Both the position numbers and the translations under genes were made by a program. From Prolixibacteraceae bacterium (GTDB lineage Bacteria > Bacteroidota > Bacteroidia > Bacteroidales > Prolixibacteraceae), in assembly GCA_019163175.1 (NCBI GenBank), contig JAFLKN010000029.1:1-64000 (forward strand): a DNA stretch of 64,000 nucleotides. Direction: 5' to 3'. Positions 27,060 through 35,959 of the stretch are shown here, piece after piece. The notes beneath the pieces were generated by a model. The model worked only from the letters and a program-made list of their open reading frames with translations. It was not told the DNA's origin and searched no databases. The number at the start of each line of letters is the position of its first letter. The first letter of the stretch is position 1.

Positions 27060-28073
27060 TTAAAATGAGTTTCGTAAATTCAATACAAAAGGATTGTCGA
27101 TTTTTAATTTTTGATGGTTCAGAATCATTTCTGCCATAGATTTTCCCATTTGGGCAAAGTCGGTTGAGATGGTTGTTATTCCTGATGCAACAATGCCTTT
27201 TAGCGGTGTTTCATTGTAAGAAACAATACCCATATCTTTGCCTAACTTCATGCTATTTTGGATTGAATAGCGAACCAAAAACTCAAGGTCGCGGTCATCA
27301 ACCACCACAAATGCATCGCCATTCCTGATTTCAAAAGATTTGATATCGCTCACAATTTCGAACGCGATTGGATGCTGCCTGCAGAAATCGCGAAAACCTA
27401 CAGCGATATCTTTAAAGTGTAACTTCTGATGACGAATGACCAGTACCAATCTTGTGTATTTACTTACGAGCTGTCCGTTCTTTTTCAGAATACGGTAAAT
27501 ATCACGCTCAAAATCCTGACATACATGCGGATACACTTCTTTGTACTGTTTCCTGCTCTGGTCGAGAATAAAAACTTTACCTGAAGGAAGTTTAGCCAGA
27601 ATTGACGGAACGTCAGGATTATCGATGGGCATAATTACATATTCCGAATAATCGCCCGCAGCTCCTTCGATGATTGTCTGAAACATCTTCAGGTTATTGT
27701 GATGAAAGAAAATTTGCTCGCTGCCGTCTTTGTGCAACGCTTCTTTAAATGAATCGTATAGTTCTTCCTTGTAAGCGGTCAGGCGGTCGAAAACAAGCAA
27801 TACCCTGTGCTTGAAATCGGTATTCTCGTTTTGAATAAAATAGCCTTTCCCAACCTGCGATGTAATGATTCCTTTTGATTTGAGTTCATTGTAAGCCATC
27901 AAAACCGTGTCCTGCGACAACCCGTATTGCTGGCAAAACATGTTCAAGGAAGGGATTTTATCTCCCTTTTTCAGGTCTCCTACTTTAATTTTCTGTTGAA
28001 TGGCATCGATAATCTGTCGGTACTTCGGGACCGATAAATTGTCTTCAAACTGAATATCAATGTATTTTCGCAT
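27060..28073 (-). CDS. GntR-family transcriptional regulator with LacI-type sugar-binding domain
   Basis: Likely controls the adjoining sugar operon. The N-terminal winged helix (about residues 1-75) shows LSVPKYRQIIDAIQQKIKVG, KGDKIPSLNMFCQQYGLS and GIITSQVGKGYFI, the GntR signature. Residues about 90-337 form a periplasmic-binding-protein-like fold (VLLVFDRLTAYKEELYDSF, YVIMPIDNPDVPSILAKL, GIVASGITTISTDFAQMG). This GntR-plus-LacI-like layout is common in Bacteroidota (AraR-type). It is the first gene of the minus-strand series and has no gene close upstream, so it probably reads from its own promoter. Confidence 0.92.
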   Translation of the reverse strand: MRKYIDIQFEDNLSVPKYRQIIDAIQQKIKVGDLKKGDKIPSLNMFCQQYGLSQDTVLMAYNELKSKGIITSQVGKGYFIQNENTDFKHRVLLVFDRLTAYKEELYDSFKEALHKDGSEQIFFHHNNLKMFQTIIEGAAGDYSEYVIMPIDNPDVPSILAKLPSGKVFILDQSRKQYKEVYPHVCQDFERDIYRILKKNGQLVSKYTRLVLVIRHQKLHFKDIAVGFRDFCRQHPIAFEIVSDIKSFEIRNGDAFVVVDDRDLEFLVRYSIQNSMKLGKDMGIVSYNETPLKGIVASGITTISTDFAQMGKSMAEMILNHQKLKIDNPFVLNLRNSF

Positions 28074-28421
28074 AGCTTAACCTCTAGGTAGTACTATGCA
28101 AGTTTAGTAAATATATAAATACACAATATCAGCTATTTAAAATATTCTGAAATATTTTTATTTAAATAATCAAAAGTCATATTTAAAGGATTTGTACTAT
28201 GTGAATTATATTTCTCATTACAAAACTAACCCAATCCGTTACACCTTTTTCTATATTTACAGGGTGTAATTCATATTGATACAATTTTGCTTCTAAATAT
28301 TGTTTGGTTGCAAACCTAAATTAGGCACCAATTCGGGAGTAGTTATTTTGAAACTGATGAACTCCAGAATTGCCACCTCAGAGATTCACCATTTTTGCAT
28401 TTATATGCATTTCTCAAAAAT
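28074..28421. other. Non-coding gap between GntR gene and tmRNA terminator
   Basis: AT-rich 348 bases with no credible gene. The octamer GTACTATG occurs twice (28091-28098 and 28194-28201). The first lies within the self-complementary TAGTACTA and is close to the GntR start, so the two could be regulator sites. A short dyad TTACACC...GGTGTAA spans 28239-28269. Nothing else is recognised. Confidence 0.4.
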
Positions 28422-28457
28422 AAAAAATCCTGCAAAGATTAATTTACAGGATTTTTT
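28422..28457 (-). terminator. Rho-independent terminator of ssrA
   Basis: AAAAAATCCTGCAAA pairs with TTTACAGGATTTTTT across a GATTAA loop: 15 bp with one wobble. On the minus strand the stem ends in a T-tract. It starts 13 bases beyond the tmRNA 3' end. Confidence 0.85.
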
Positions 28458-28469
28458 AATTCTTAAAAG

Positions 28470-28865
28470 TGGAGCTGGCGGGAGTCGAACCCGCGTCCAA
28501 ACGAGGAAGCAATATGCTTTCTACATGTTTATCCCCAGACTTAATTTTCGAATAAAAGCTGGATCAGGGCCACCGACTTTTACCTTATCTTCTGAATTTT
28601 GCGAAAGTTCCGAAGCATCACTTCCGCTATCCCCGATTTATTTGCACCGCCTGATCGGGCCGCTTCAGGGAAGTAGCACCCGGGCGATGTCTCGTTCCAG
28701 TATCTAATACCGGAATAAAGTGTAATCTACTTGAAGTGGATTACGCAGCAAGAGCGTAGTTATTTTCGCCAATTGAATTGTGAACGCCGAGTTTAACGGG
28801 CTGTGCGATCAAGGCCCTACATGCTTACATACCTCTTCTACCCGCTGTCAAAACCAGTCAGCCCC
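28470..28865 (-). ncRNA. ssrA: Transfer-messenger RNA (tmRNA)
   Basis: Rescues stalled ribosomes and tags the unfinished protein for proteolysis. On the minus strand the 5' end GGGGCTGACTGGTTTTGACA and the 3' end GGGTTCGACTCCCGCCAGCT followed by CCA form the tRNA-like acceptor and T-arm. The T-loop GTTCGACTC and an acceptor pairing GGGGCTG with CAGCTCC are clear. CCA beyond the discriminator is not encoded. The internal reading frame gives GENNYALAA and a TAA stop. About 396 bases, a one-piece bacterial tmRNA; the tag is of the Bacteroidales type. Confidence 0.95.
28741..28770 (-). other. tmRNA tag-peptide frame
   Basis: GGC GAA AAT AAC TAC GCT CTT GCT GCG TAA on the minus strand encodes GENNYALAA-stop. 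The C-terminal ALAA is the ClpXP-type degradation signal. Confidence 0.9.
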
Positions 28866-28879
28866 GGTATTAAGGACTG

Positions 28880-28887
28880 CAAAAATA
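28880..28887 (-). promoter_or_regulatory. Probable -7 box of the ssrA promoter
   Basis: TATTTTTG on the minus strand matches the Bacteroidota -7 consensus TAnnTTTG and ends 14 bases before the mature tmRNA 5' end. No convincing TTTG was found at the -33 distance, so confidence is moderate. Confidence 0.45.
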
Positions 28888-28948
28888 CAACTTTTCCTAC
28901 CAATTCCGGTGTACTGCCTATATTATTTAGGTTTTAGTTTAAACATCA

Positions 28949-29011
28949 AATTATTTAGGCTAAAGCCGAGATTTGTCTGTTTCTCATTTCTCCCAGACCT
29001 AAAGGTCTGGG
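28949..29011. repeat. REP-like doublet (GGCTAAAGCC / CCCAGACCTAAAGGTCTGGG)
   Basis: A short palindrome GGCTAAAGCC (28958-28967) is followed about 24 bases later by CCCAGACC-TAAA-GGTCTGGG (28992-29011) with the tail GCTATTC. Both use a CTAAAG/CCTAAAGG loop, the style of repeats scattered through environmental Bacteroidota genomes. It is different from the CCCCTCC family in the sugar locus. It lies between ssrA and the stop of the PNGase gene and may also help end transcription there. Confidence 0.6.
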
Positions 29012-29097
29012 CTATTCATAACCCATGAATCGATAATTCCGTTTTATTTTAGGCAGGGAGCAGGTCTGCTAACTGTTACTATAAACCGAACACGTTG

Positions 29098-30840
29098 TTA
29101 TTCATACTCTCCTATTAACACGCCCGAAACATTCCATGCACTAAAACTACCTCCTTCGTTTTTTCCTAAAGGAATAGCAACCTTAATCTGGTGTTTTCCG
29201 GGCGACAATTCCGAAACAGGACAGTAATAAGGATTGGTGGCAGTTCCCGGACACCAGCCAGAGCGACTGTAATCGCTCGAAGTTACTCCGTTCCAGAAAT
29301 TGCCTGATGCCGGATTGTATTTGCGGAATGTGGCACAATCACTACGCCAGGGGGTAAATTGAAACAGAACTTTATTATCGAGCAACACAGTGTTCATTTT
29401 CTGGTTGAATTCGTCTCCCCCACCCCAACCACCATGTCCGGTGGTGATATAGCGCATCTGAATATTTTTCAAGCCGGCGGGTACCTCAAAATTTACTTTC
29501 AGGGAGTCGTTTCCGAACATGGTTCCGTATTCTTGACCCGACATTTCCATCACGTTAAGGGTATTGAAAAGTGGTGAAATCCAGTATTTTTTCGATGGTT
29601 TATCTGATAGTTCCATGCTTCCGGGATAATACTTTAATTTCAGACTTACCCGGTGTCCGCCTTTGTCGTAATTGCCGATGAAAACACCAATCCAGCGTTC
29701 ACCCTGAAGGACTGGCAAAAGTTCGGTAACATCTTGCTTGTACAGTGTTGAGTCTTCCCATTGCTGCCCGCAAACGCTTACTTTATCATTGAATTGTCCG
29801 ATTCCAAACGAAGTAAAAAAACGCATAATTTCAACAAGTGGCGAAAAGCTTTCAGTTGCTAAAACGCCCTGATACGATTTTCCGTTTCGGGCCTGAAATA
29901 CAGGCATCGTTTTGGCTCCATTACGCAAACCTTCTAAAAATGACTGTTCTTTATCGAGGGGAATCATAAAAACAGAACCTGTTCGGTCGTAAGCATCGCC
30001 ATTCGAATGTTGGTAGAGTTCAACAAAAAGTTGAGTGTCATCTGGAGCAACTGGTAATTTTACTTTTTTCAGGATAACTGTTCCGGCGGAATATTTAAAA
30101 GTCTTTTCCGAATCAGTAGCTGTCGGATTATTAATTTCATTTCCAAAACTGATCTGTTCATTGTTAAAAACAGAGACAGTTGTGATCAGATTTTCAGTAA
30201 TCCGGTGTTTGTACAAAGGCAATTCAAGGCTTTCACCCATTTCGGCCGGAAGAATGGGCTCTGATTCTTTTTGCTTTAAAAATTTGATAGCAGTGGCAAC
30301 AATTTCGTAATTGCCATTGCGAACAACTTTCAGCACAAGGCCATCTGGAATTCCGTATGCCATAGATGGAGTACCTTTTACTCCCAATTCGGTGGTATAC
30401 CAAATGTCGATGGAATTTGAACGAAGCGAAGTTTTAAGATGCTTGCAGGTATAACCAAGAATAACAGCGGTTTCACTGGCTTCGGTCAAAACGGGGTATT
30501 CTGAAAATACCATAGGCGTATTAATCATTTTTCCGTCAGAAAATCGGGCAACCTGGAAGGTTTTTTTCAGAATATAATCGATATAACTGGTCTCTTTGGC
30601 AACGGTTGGCAACAATTTGCGACCATCACTTTCTACCCACGACTTCGATGACAAATTAGAACACAGCACTTGATTTTTAGGTCCATCAGGACGCGATTTT
30701 CCGTTAACAATGGTTTGATAAGTTACCTGAATTTCGTCAGCTTGTTTTTTTATATTAGAGAAAGCAACTGAGGTTATTCCTAAAAAAACAAGAAACAGAG
30801 AAATAACTTTCCGGAAAGATATATGCAAGGATAATTTCAT
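29098..30840 (-). CDS. PNGase F-like peptide N-glycosidase with GLPGLI N-terminal domain
   Basis: Predicted to remove N-glycans from glycoproteins by cleaving the GlcNAc-Asn amide. A signal segment (KVISLFLVFLGITSVAFS) is followed by a GLPGLI-family region (about 30-200, with ILGYTCKHLKT and SIDIWYTTELG). The two eight-stranded PNGase F domains occupy about 230-580: DAYDRTGSVFMIP contains the Asp equivalent to the PNGase F catalytic Asp, TGHGGWGGGDEFNQKMNTVL contains the likely catalytic Glu, and WRSDCATFRKYNPASGN and SRSGWCPG are family hallmarks. The middle acid of the classic triad is not obvious (FIGNYDKGGHRVSL). It is followed by a REP-like doublet and preceded by SusD, suggesting a glycoprotein-foraging locus. 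Confidence 0.85.
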   Translation of the reverse strand: MKLSLHISFRKVISLFLVFLGITSVAFSNIKKQADEIQVTYQTIVNGKSRPDGPKNQVLCSNLSSKSWVESDGRKLLPTVAKETSYIDYILKKTFQVARFSDGKMINTPMVFSEYPVLTEASETAVILGYTCKHLKTSLRSNSIDIWYTTELGVKGTPSMAYGIPDGLVLKVVRNGNYEIVATAIKFLKQKESEPILPAEMGESLELPLYKHRITENLITTVSVFNNEQISFGNEINNPTATDSEKTFKYSAGTVILKKVKLPVAPDDTQLFVELYQHSNGDAYDRTGSVFMIPLDKEQSFLEGLRNGAKTMPVFQARNGKSYQGVLATESFSPLVEIMRFFTSFGIGQFNDKVSVCGQQWEDSTLYKQDVTELLPVLQGERWIGVFIGNYDKGGHRVSLKLKYYPGSMELSDKPSKKYWISPLFNTLNVMEMSGQEYGTMFGNDSLKVNFEVPAGLKNIQMRYITTGHGGWGGGDEFNQKMNTVLLDNKVLFQFTPWRSDCATFRKYNPASGNFWNGVTSSDYSRSGWCPGTATNPYYCPVSELSPGKHQIKVAIPLGKNEGGSFSAWNVSGVLIGEYE

Positions 30841-30904
30841 AAAATATACAGTTTGAAAGAAATGAAGATATGAAGCAAAGTAGCCAAAAGAGATGAGTTA
30901 AACA

Positions 30905-30935
30905 AAAAGAGACTGCTAAATAAGCAGTCTCTTTT
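30905..30935 (-). terminator. Rho-independent terminator downstream of the second susD
   Basis: AAAAGAGACTGCT pairs perfectly with AGCAGTCTCTTTT around the loop TAAAT-type pentamer (13-bp stem). On the minus strand the stem ends in a T-run. It lies 36 bases after the susD stop and 65 bases before the PNGase start, so the PNGase gene may need its own promoter or read-through. Confidence 0.8.
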
Positions 30936-30970
30936 CAATTTTAAGCTTTATTTTTTGTTACTGCAAAATA

Positions 30971-32551
30971 CTATTTTACATCCCAGAAAACCTTGTTTGT
31001 AATTTTGTCTTTTGCACTCACTGTTGCGTAATTGTCCTTGTTATAAGTCTTTTCACTATCAGGATACTGCCAGCGATAAGGTGGCTGTTTCTGAGCATCC
31101 GACTGGTCAACTTCAAAGCTGAAAGTAGGAAAATCAAGACGTCTAACTTCTGACCAGTTTTCCAAAGGTTGAACCACGCTAAAATGAATCCATTTTTGAG
31201 CAGCGATCAATTTCAGTTTGGCATCTTTAGTAGTTGCCTTGCTCCAGCTAATCTGATCTTTTGCAATGTAGTCAGCAATTTCAGCATCAGTAGCAGGTGT
31301 AACTGTGCCCGATTCGTTGTTGTTACTTACAGAGCGAAGCAAGTAGTAGTATTTAACCGAATTTGCAATACCAGCTTCGTAAGCTTCTTTAGCTTTGGTA
31401 TCGTTACTTGCATTCAAATAAGCTTCAGCAACAAGGAAGTTAACTTCAGGAGTATTGATGAGAACACCTGGGAAGAATTGGTTACGGCTTAAAGTCGACC
31501 AATTGTAGCGCGATACTTTGTTGGTAAGAATAAATTCATTCTGTGCAGATGAATTCATCATTGGGTCGATACCAAAGTACTCCGTTCCGGCAGCGGTTCC
31601 AGGTTGGAACATAACTTTAAGACGTGGGTCAGTGTTGGCCTTCATGTGATCGATCATAACTTTACCAGCGAAATTACCATCCCAATCTTCCAAACCAGTC
31701 CTGAAGTTTTTAGAATGAATTGGACTAGTCAAGTCATGCACATTGATCTGAATATTTTCGCTGTTTGCAGTCAAAATCGGATAGCTTGTTGGATTGCCCA
31801 AAATAGCATTGATTTCGGAAGTTGCTCTTGTCTGGAATGCTGAAGCACCAGAAACGCGGGTAAGCAAACGAAGGCGTAAGGAGTTACAATATTTCTTCCA
31901 TTTTGCCAAATCACCCTTATTTACAAAATCGGCTGTTTTGAATCCGGTTAAGATACCAGCAGACACATTAATGCTATTTAATTCATCCGAAAAAGCTTTC
32001 AGATCGTCGAGCATTTTTGTATAAACAGCATCAGCATTATCATACTTTGGCAGCGAAATTTTATAATCACCACCGTTTTCACTCATCTTTCCAGCTTCAG
32101 TGAAAGGAATGTCTCCGTGCAAGTCAACCACTTTCTGAGTATGATCGTAAAGATAAATGGTAGCAGCAATCACATAAATCCGTTTCAAAGTTTTTTCAGC
32201 TTCAGGCAATTCTTTGAAAACATTTTCGAATTCGCGGTATTGGGCTAAAAAATTGTAATAGTTACCCCATCTGTCGTTTACAGCTCCTGAACCAGGTACA
32301 TACTGTGCAGTTGCATTTACCCAGCCAACTGATTGTGTCCAGCGGTTGCTTGTAATACGATGAACTACAAAATAGTTCCAATAATCAGGCATAACATAGC
32401 CTAGGTTCGATTGTAGAAAACCTGTAAATTGTTTTTCTACCATGGTGACCGATATCTTTGAAGGATCGGCGTAGCTCTTTTCAAATTCGGTTTTTTCGCA
32501 AGATGCCAAAACCATCAGGGCTGAAATTAAAACCAGAATAATTTTCTTCAT
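30971..32551 (-). CDS. SusD/RagB-family outer-membrane lipoprotein (SusD-like 2 type)
   Basis: Surface glycan- or peptide-binding partner of the SusC encoded upstream. The ATG at 32551 gives a clean lipoprotein signal (MKKIILVLISALMVLASC); an upstream in-frame ATG at 32584 would overlap the SusC stop. Features: WTQSVGWVNATAQYVPGSG, the TPR-like helix YVIAATIYLYDHTQKVVDLHGDIPF, EVNFLVAEAYLNAS and, near the C-terminus, NWSEVRRLDFPTF, all typical of the shorter SusD-like 2 subfamily. At 526 residues it is complete. Downstream lies a strong terminator and then the PNGase gene. Confidence 0.93.
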   Translation of the reverse strand: MKKIILVLISALMVLASCEKTEFEKSYADPSKISVTMVEKQFTGFLQSNLGYVMPDYWNYFVVHRITSNRWTQSVGWVNATAQYVPGSGAVNDRWGNYYNFLAQYREFENVFKELPEAEKTLKRIYVIAATIYLYDHTQKVVDLHGDIPFTEAGKMSENGGDYKISLPKYDNADAVYTKMLDDLKAFSDELNSINVSAGILTGFKTADFVNKGDLAKWKKYCNSLRLRLLTRVSGASAFQTRATSEINAILGNPTSYPILTANSENIQINVHDLTSPIHSKNFRTGLEDWDGNFAGKVMIDHMKANTDPRLKVMFQPGTAAGTEYFGIDPMMNSSAQNEFILTNKVSRYNWSTLSRNQFFPGVLINTPEVNFLVAEAYLNASNDTKAKEAYEAGIANSVKYYYLLRSVSNNNESGTVTPATDAEIADYIAKDQISWSKATTKDAKLKLIAAQKWIHFSVVQPLENWSEVRRLDFPTFSFEVDQSDAQKQPPYRWQYPDSEKTYNKDNYATVSAKDKITNKVFWDVK

Positions 32552-32583
32552 GTTAATATCTTTTAATGTTTTAAACATGTTCA

Positions 32584-35500
32584 CTAAAAACTAAATCTTA
32601 ATGAAGCACCGAATGTACGTGTAGCCGGGTTGGTACCTGCATTATTAACTGTCTGGAACCATCTTGAACCTGCAGTGGTTTGCTCAGGGTCAATATCTTT
32701 AAGTGTCCGATAGATAAAGAATAAGTTACGTCCGAATGCCGAAACCTGCAGATTTTTCAATCCCATTTTCTGAACTAAACTTTTTGGAAGGTTATACATC
32801 AAAGACAGCTCTCTCATTTTCACGTAGCTATTTTCTTTAATGAACAATTCATAACGGGTATTTGGGCTATATTGTGGTCCACCCCAGTTGTAAACATTGA
32901 AGTAGTATTCCTGAGAAGAAGCAATGTAGTCGTTCTTTGTACCATCGGCTTTTACACCTTCCAAGATACGACCATCATGATAGACAAATTCTCCGCTAGG
33001 ACCAGCCGTTCCACTGGTTAAATGGCGAACTTTGGCAGCATCAATATAATAAGCCAAACCACCGCTTTCAGCATCACGTTTATCCAAAGATTCTTCCAAC
33101 AAACCACGGCTGATCATCCAGTTTACGGCAGTTGGCATAACATGGCCACCATAACGGAAATCAACAACAGCTTCCATTGTAAAGTTTTTGTACGTAACAT
33201 TATTAATTAAACCACCGGTTACTTTGGGCATAGCGTTACCAACTTTTACCCATTTATTGGCATCTACTTTATAAAGTCCGTTTGGATCTACAACCAAACC
33301 ACCATTAGCGTGCTGAAGAACTGGGTGTGAATAGAAATCACCCATAGGCTGACCTACAACTGATCTTAACTGAGCAGCTGAACCATCATAATCGGCATGT
33401 AGCAATTCAGTAGCGCCATCAGTCAACTTTTCAACTGTATTTTTGTAGTTGGCGAGGTTCAAACTAACATTCCAGCTAAGATCTTTTGTATCAATAACTT
33501 TTCCTTTCAACATAAGCTCAATACCTGAGTTTCTTAATGTCCCAATGTTAGTTAGAACAGAAGTTGCTCCTGAACTTGCAGGTGTAGTAAGTGGCAAAAT
33601 CTGGTCAACGATTTGAGCATTGAAATAAGAAAGATCAATACCAAAACGGTTTTTAAAGAACATAGTCTCAACACCGAATTCATATTCATGTTTTTCTTCC
33701 GGTCTGATTGCATCATTTCCAAAAGATGTAGGTATTGTTGTATAAAGGACTGGTTGTCCGCCAACTGCCTGAACGCCCAAAGTGTTTTGGTTATAGGCAA
33801 TATTCGCTCTGTATAAATCAGGATAGTTACCTACAACACCCCATGATGCGCGAAGTTTAGCGTACTCTACATACGATGGCAAAGTAAAAGCTTCGCTCAA
33901 AAGTAAACTGGCGTTAACTGATGGATAAACGAATGCATTGTTATCGGGATGCATGGTTGAAGTTCTGTCCCGGCGGATAGTTCCTTCAAGGAATGCATAA
34001 CCTTTATAATCAAAGTTCAAGGTTCCAAGAAAAGCATCTTTTACCAAGTTTGAACGCGAAGATCCGCTATTTGCAGTATTTACAGAAGCAGCTATATCAA
34101 ACAAATTTTCAGTGCTCAAACCGTCTCTAGTACTACGACTTAAAGTTTGTTTAATTTCTTTAGTTGCGGTATAACCTCCTAATACGCTAACACTCAAGTC
34201 ATCATTAACTTTTTTGGTATAGGTAGCCATCACATCACCATAAAGAATGCTGTAGAGACCTGAAGACATAGAGAATCCTCCTGAATTACCAAAAGCAAGC
34301 GGAATGGTATTTGGATTTCTTTGTTCAGTTTTTTCTGAAGTAAAATCGGTAGCTATCCTTGCTCTAATTTTAAAATCTTCAGTCACCTGCCAGCTATTGG
34401 TTAAGTTACCCATAACACGGTTACTGGTTTCATCCAATTGCACGCGATATGTATTCCATAAAAAGTCGAAAATATCGCCTCTAAAGCCTGAGAATTTGAT
34501 GTTTTCGTTCGGAGTCAAACTCTGGTTTGTACCAGTTACATGTCGGTAGCCTAAACTTGTCTGATAAACAGGAAGATACCATGCAGCATTGTCAAAACGG
34601 GTCATCATACCACCAAAGTTGTTCCACAAACGGTCAACGCTATATGGACGATTGTGTGTATTTTGATTGATATAATTCACAACCAAATCAACAGTATACT
34701 TTTTTCCCAATTTAAATTTGGAATTCAGGTTGACAATATTTCTGTCATTTTCCGCATTTGGACTAACAGCAGTATTGTCTTGACGAGTAAGAGAAAGTCT
34801 GGTATTTGAATTTTCAGTACCAATTGACATAGCTACTGTAGTATTTGAATTGACAGCCGCCTGAAACAATGCGGAGTAGCTGTCCTTTTGTGCTGACCAA
34901 GGTCTGATTTGACCATCCCAACCCATTACTTGAGTAGTTCCATCAAAAGCAGGACCGAAGTTAAGGTTAGTAGCAACATGGCCTCTTGTTTCTTTTGTTC
35001 CGTCGCCATTTTTATCATACCATAACCAACCGGCGGCATCCTGTCCGGCATTGGCAATAAATGTTGGATATCCAGGTCCGTACTTGTTTTGGTAACGTGG
35101 AAGATAAGCCACGTTATCAACCGAGTAGTTGGAAACAACATCTACACTAAATCCTTTTGTTCCTTTTCCGCTTTTGGTGGTGATGAGAACAACACCGTTA
35201 ACAGCTTCTGAACCATAAAGAGCAGCAGCGGAAGCACCTTTCAAGATTGAAAGACTTTCAATATCTTCCGGGTTCAAATCAATCAAACCGTTACCACGTA
35301 AACGTTGGTCACCCCAATAGTCGTTGTTGTTTACCTCACCGTCGCGGATAGGCATACCATCAACAACGATCAATGGTTGACTCCTACCTGTAATAGAGTT
35401 TACACCACGGATGTTAATATTTACAGCACTGGTTGCACCACCAGGAGCAGCTGAAATTCGAACGCCGGGAGCCTTACCATAAAGAGATGAAGCAAAGTTT

Positions 35501-35907
35501 GTTGAAGCAACCTTGTTCAATTCAACTGCTTGAATTGTACTCATGGCATACCCCAAAGCTTTTCTTTCTTTGGTAATGTTCATAGCTGTAACAACAACCT
35601 CGTTAAGACCAATGTCTTCAGAAGTCATTTTCACATTAATCGAAGTACGATTATTCACAGCTTCATTAACAGTACTCATTCCAATGAATGAAAAAACAAG
35701 AGTAGATTTTCCTGAGGCGACTTTAATTGAAAATTTACCCTGAGCATCGGTAATAGTACCGTTAGTTGTTCCTTTTTCTGATATAGTTACACCTGGTAAC
35801 CCTATACCATCAGAATCGGAAGTCACGGTTCCCGATACCGAAAATTGTGCAAAGGCACTCCCTATGAGCGCCATACACATTACGGTCAACAATAAAACCT
35901 TTCGCAT
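32584..35907 (-). CDS. SusC/RagA TonB-linked outer-membrane transporter (no STN domain)
   Basis: Signal peptide (VLLLTVMCMALIGSAFAQ), carboxypeptidase-D-like domain (VSGTVTSDSDGIGLPGVTIS), plug with LIVVDGMPIRDGEVNNNDYW and IESLSILKGASAAALYGSEA, and a C-terminal 22-strand barrel ending in SLRFSF. Unlike the SusC at 832-4317 it lacks an STN domain, so it is not built for FecR signalling; control more likely comes from the ROK repressor upstream. At 1107 residues it is complete. It overlaps or abuts the SusD gene and forms the transport pair for the PNGase locus. Confidence 0.96.
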   Translation of the reverse strand: MRKVLLLTVMCMALIGSAFAQFSVSGTVTSDSDGIGLPGVTISEKGTTNGTITDAQGKFSIKVASGKSTLVFSFIGMSTVNEAVNNRTSINVKMTSEDIGLNEVVVTAMNITKERKALGYAMSTIQAVELNKVASTNFASSLYGKAPGVRISAAPGGATSAVNINIRGVNSITGRSQPLIVVDGMPIRDGEVNNNDYWGDQRLRGNGLIDLNPEDIESLSILKGASAAALYGSEAVNGVVLITTKSGKGTKGFSVDVVSNYSVDNVAYLPRYQNKYGPGYPTFIANAGQDAAGWLWYDKNGDGTKETRGHVATNLNFGPAFDGTTQVMGWDGQIRPWSAQKDSYSALFQAAVNSNTTVAMSIGTENSNTRLSLTRQDNTAVSPNAENDRNIVNLNSKFKLGKKYTVDLVVNYINQNTHNRPYSVDRLWNNFGGMMTRFDNAAWYLPVYQTSLGYRHVTGTNQSLTPNENIKFSGFRGDIFDFLWNTYRVQLDETSNRVMGNLTNSWQVTEDFKIRARIATDFTSEKTEQRNPNTIPLAFGNSGGFSMSSGLYSILYGDVMATYTKKVNDDLSVSVLGGYTATKEIKQTLSRSTRDGLSTENLFDIAASVNTANSGSSRSNLVKDAFLGTLNFDYKGYAFLEGTIRRDRTSTMHPDNNAFVYPSVNASLLLSEAFTLPSYVEYAKLRASWGVVGNYPDLYRANIAYNQNTLGVQAVGGQPVLYTTIPTSFGNDAIRPEEKHEYEFGVETMFFKNRFGIDLSYFNAQIVDQILPLTTPASSGATSVLTNIGTLRNSGIELMLKGKVIDTKDLSWNVSLNLANYKNTVEKLTDGATELLHADYDGSAAQLRSVVGQPMGDFYSHPVLQHANGGLVVDPNGLYKVDANKWVKVGNAMPKVTGGLINNVTYKNFTMEAVVDFRYGGHVMPTAVNWMISRGLLEESLDKRDAESGGLAYYIDAAKVRHLTSGTAGPSGEFVYHDGRILEGVKADGTKNDYIASSQEYYFNVYNWGGPQYSPNTRYELFIKENSYVKMRELSLMYNLPKSLVQKMGLKNLQVSAFGRNLFFIYRTLKDIDPEQTTAGSRWFQTVNNAGTNPATRTFGASLRFSF

Positions 35908-35959
35908 AAGTTTTAATTTAAGTTTAATAAATAAAAAATAATCACTAAATAAATCTAGT

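Noticed and set aside
28074-28421. Small gene upstream of GntR
   Set aside because: The only plus-strand frame there runs into the tmRNA and shows no ribosome site or protein-like pattern.
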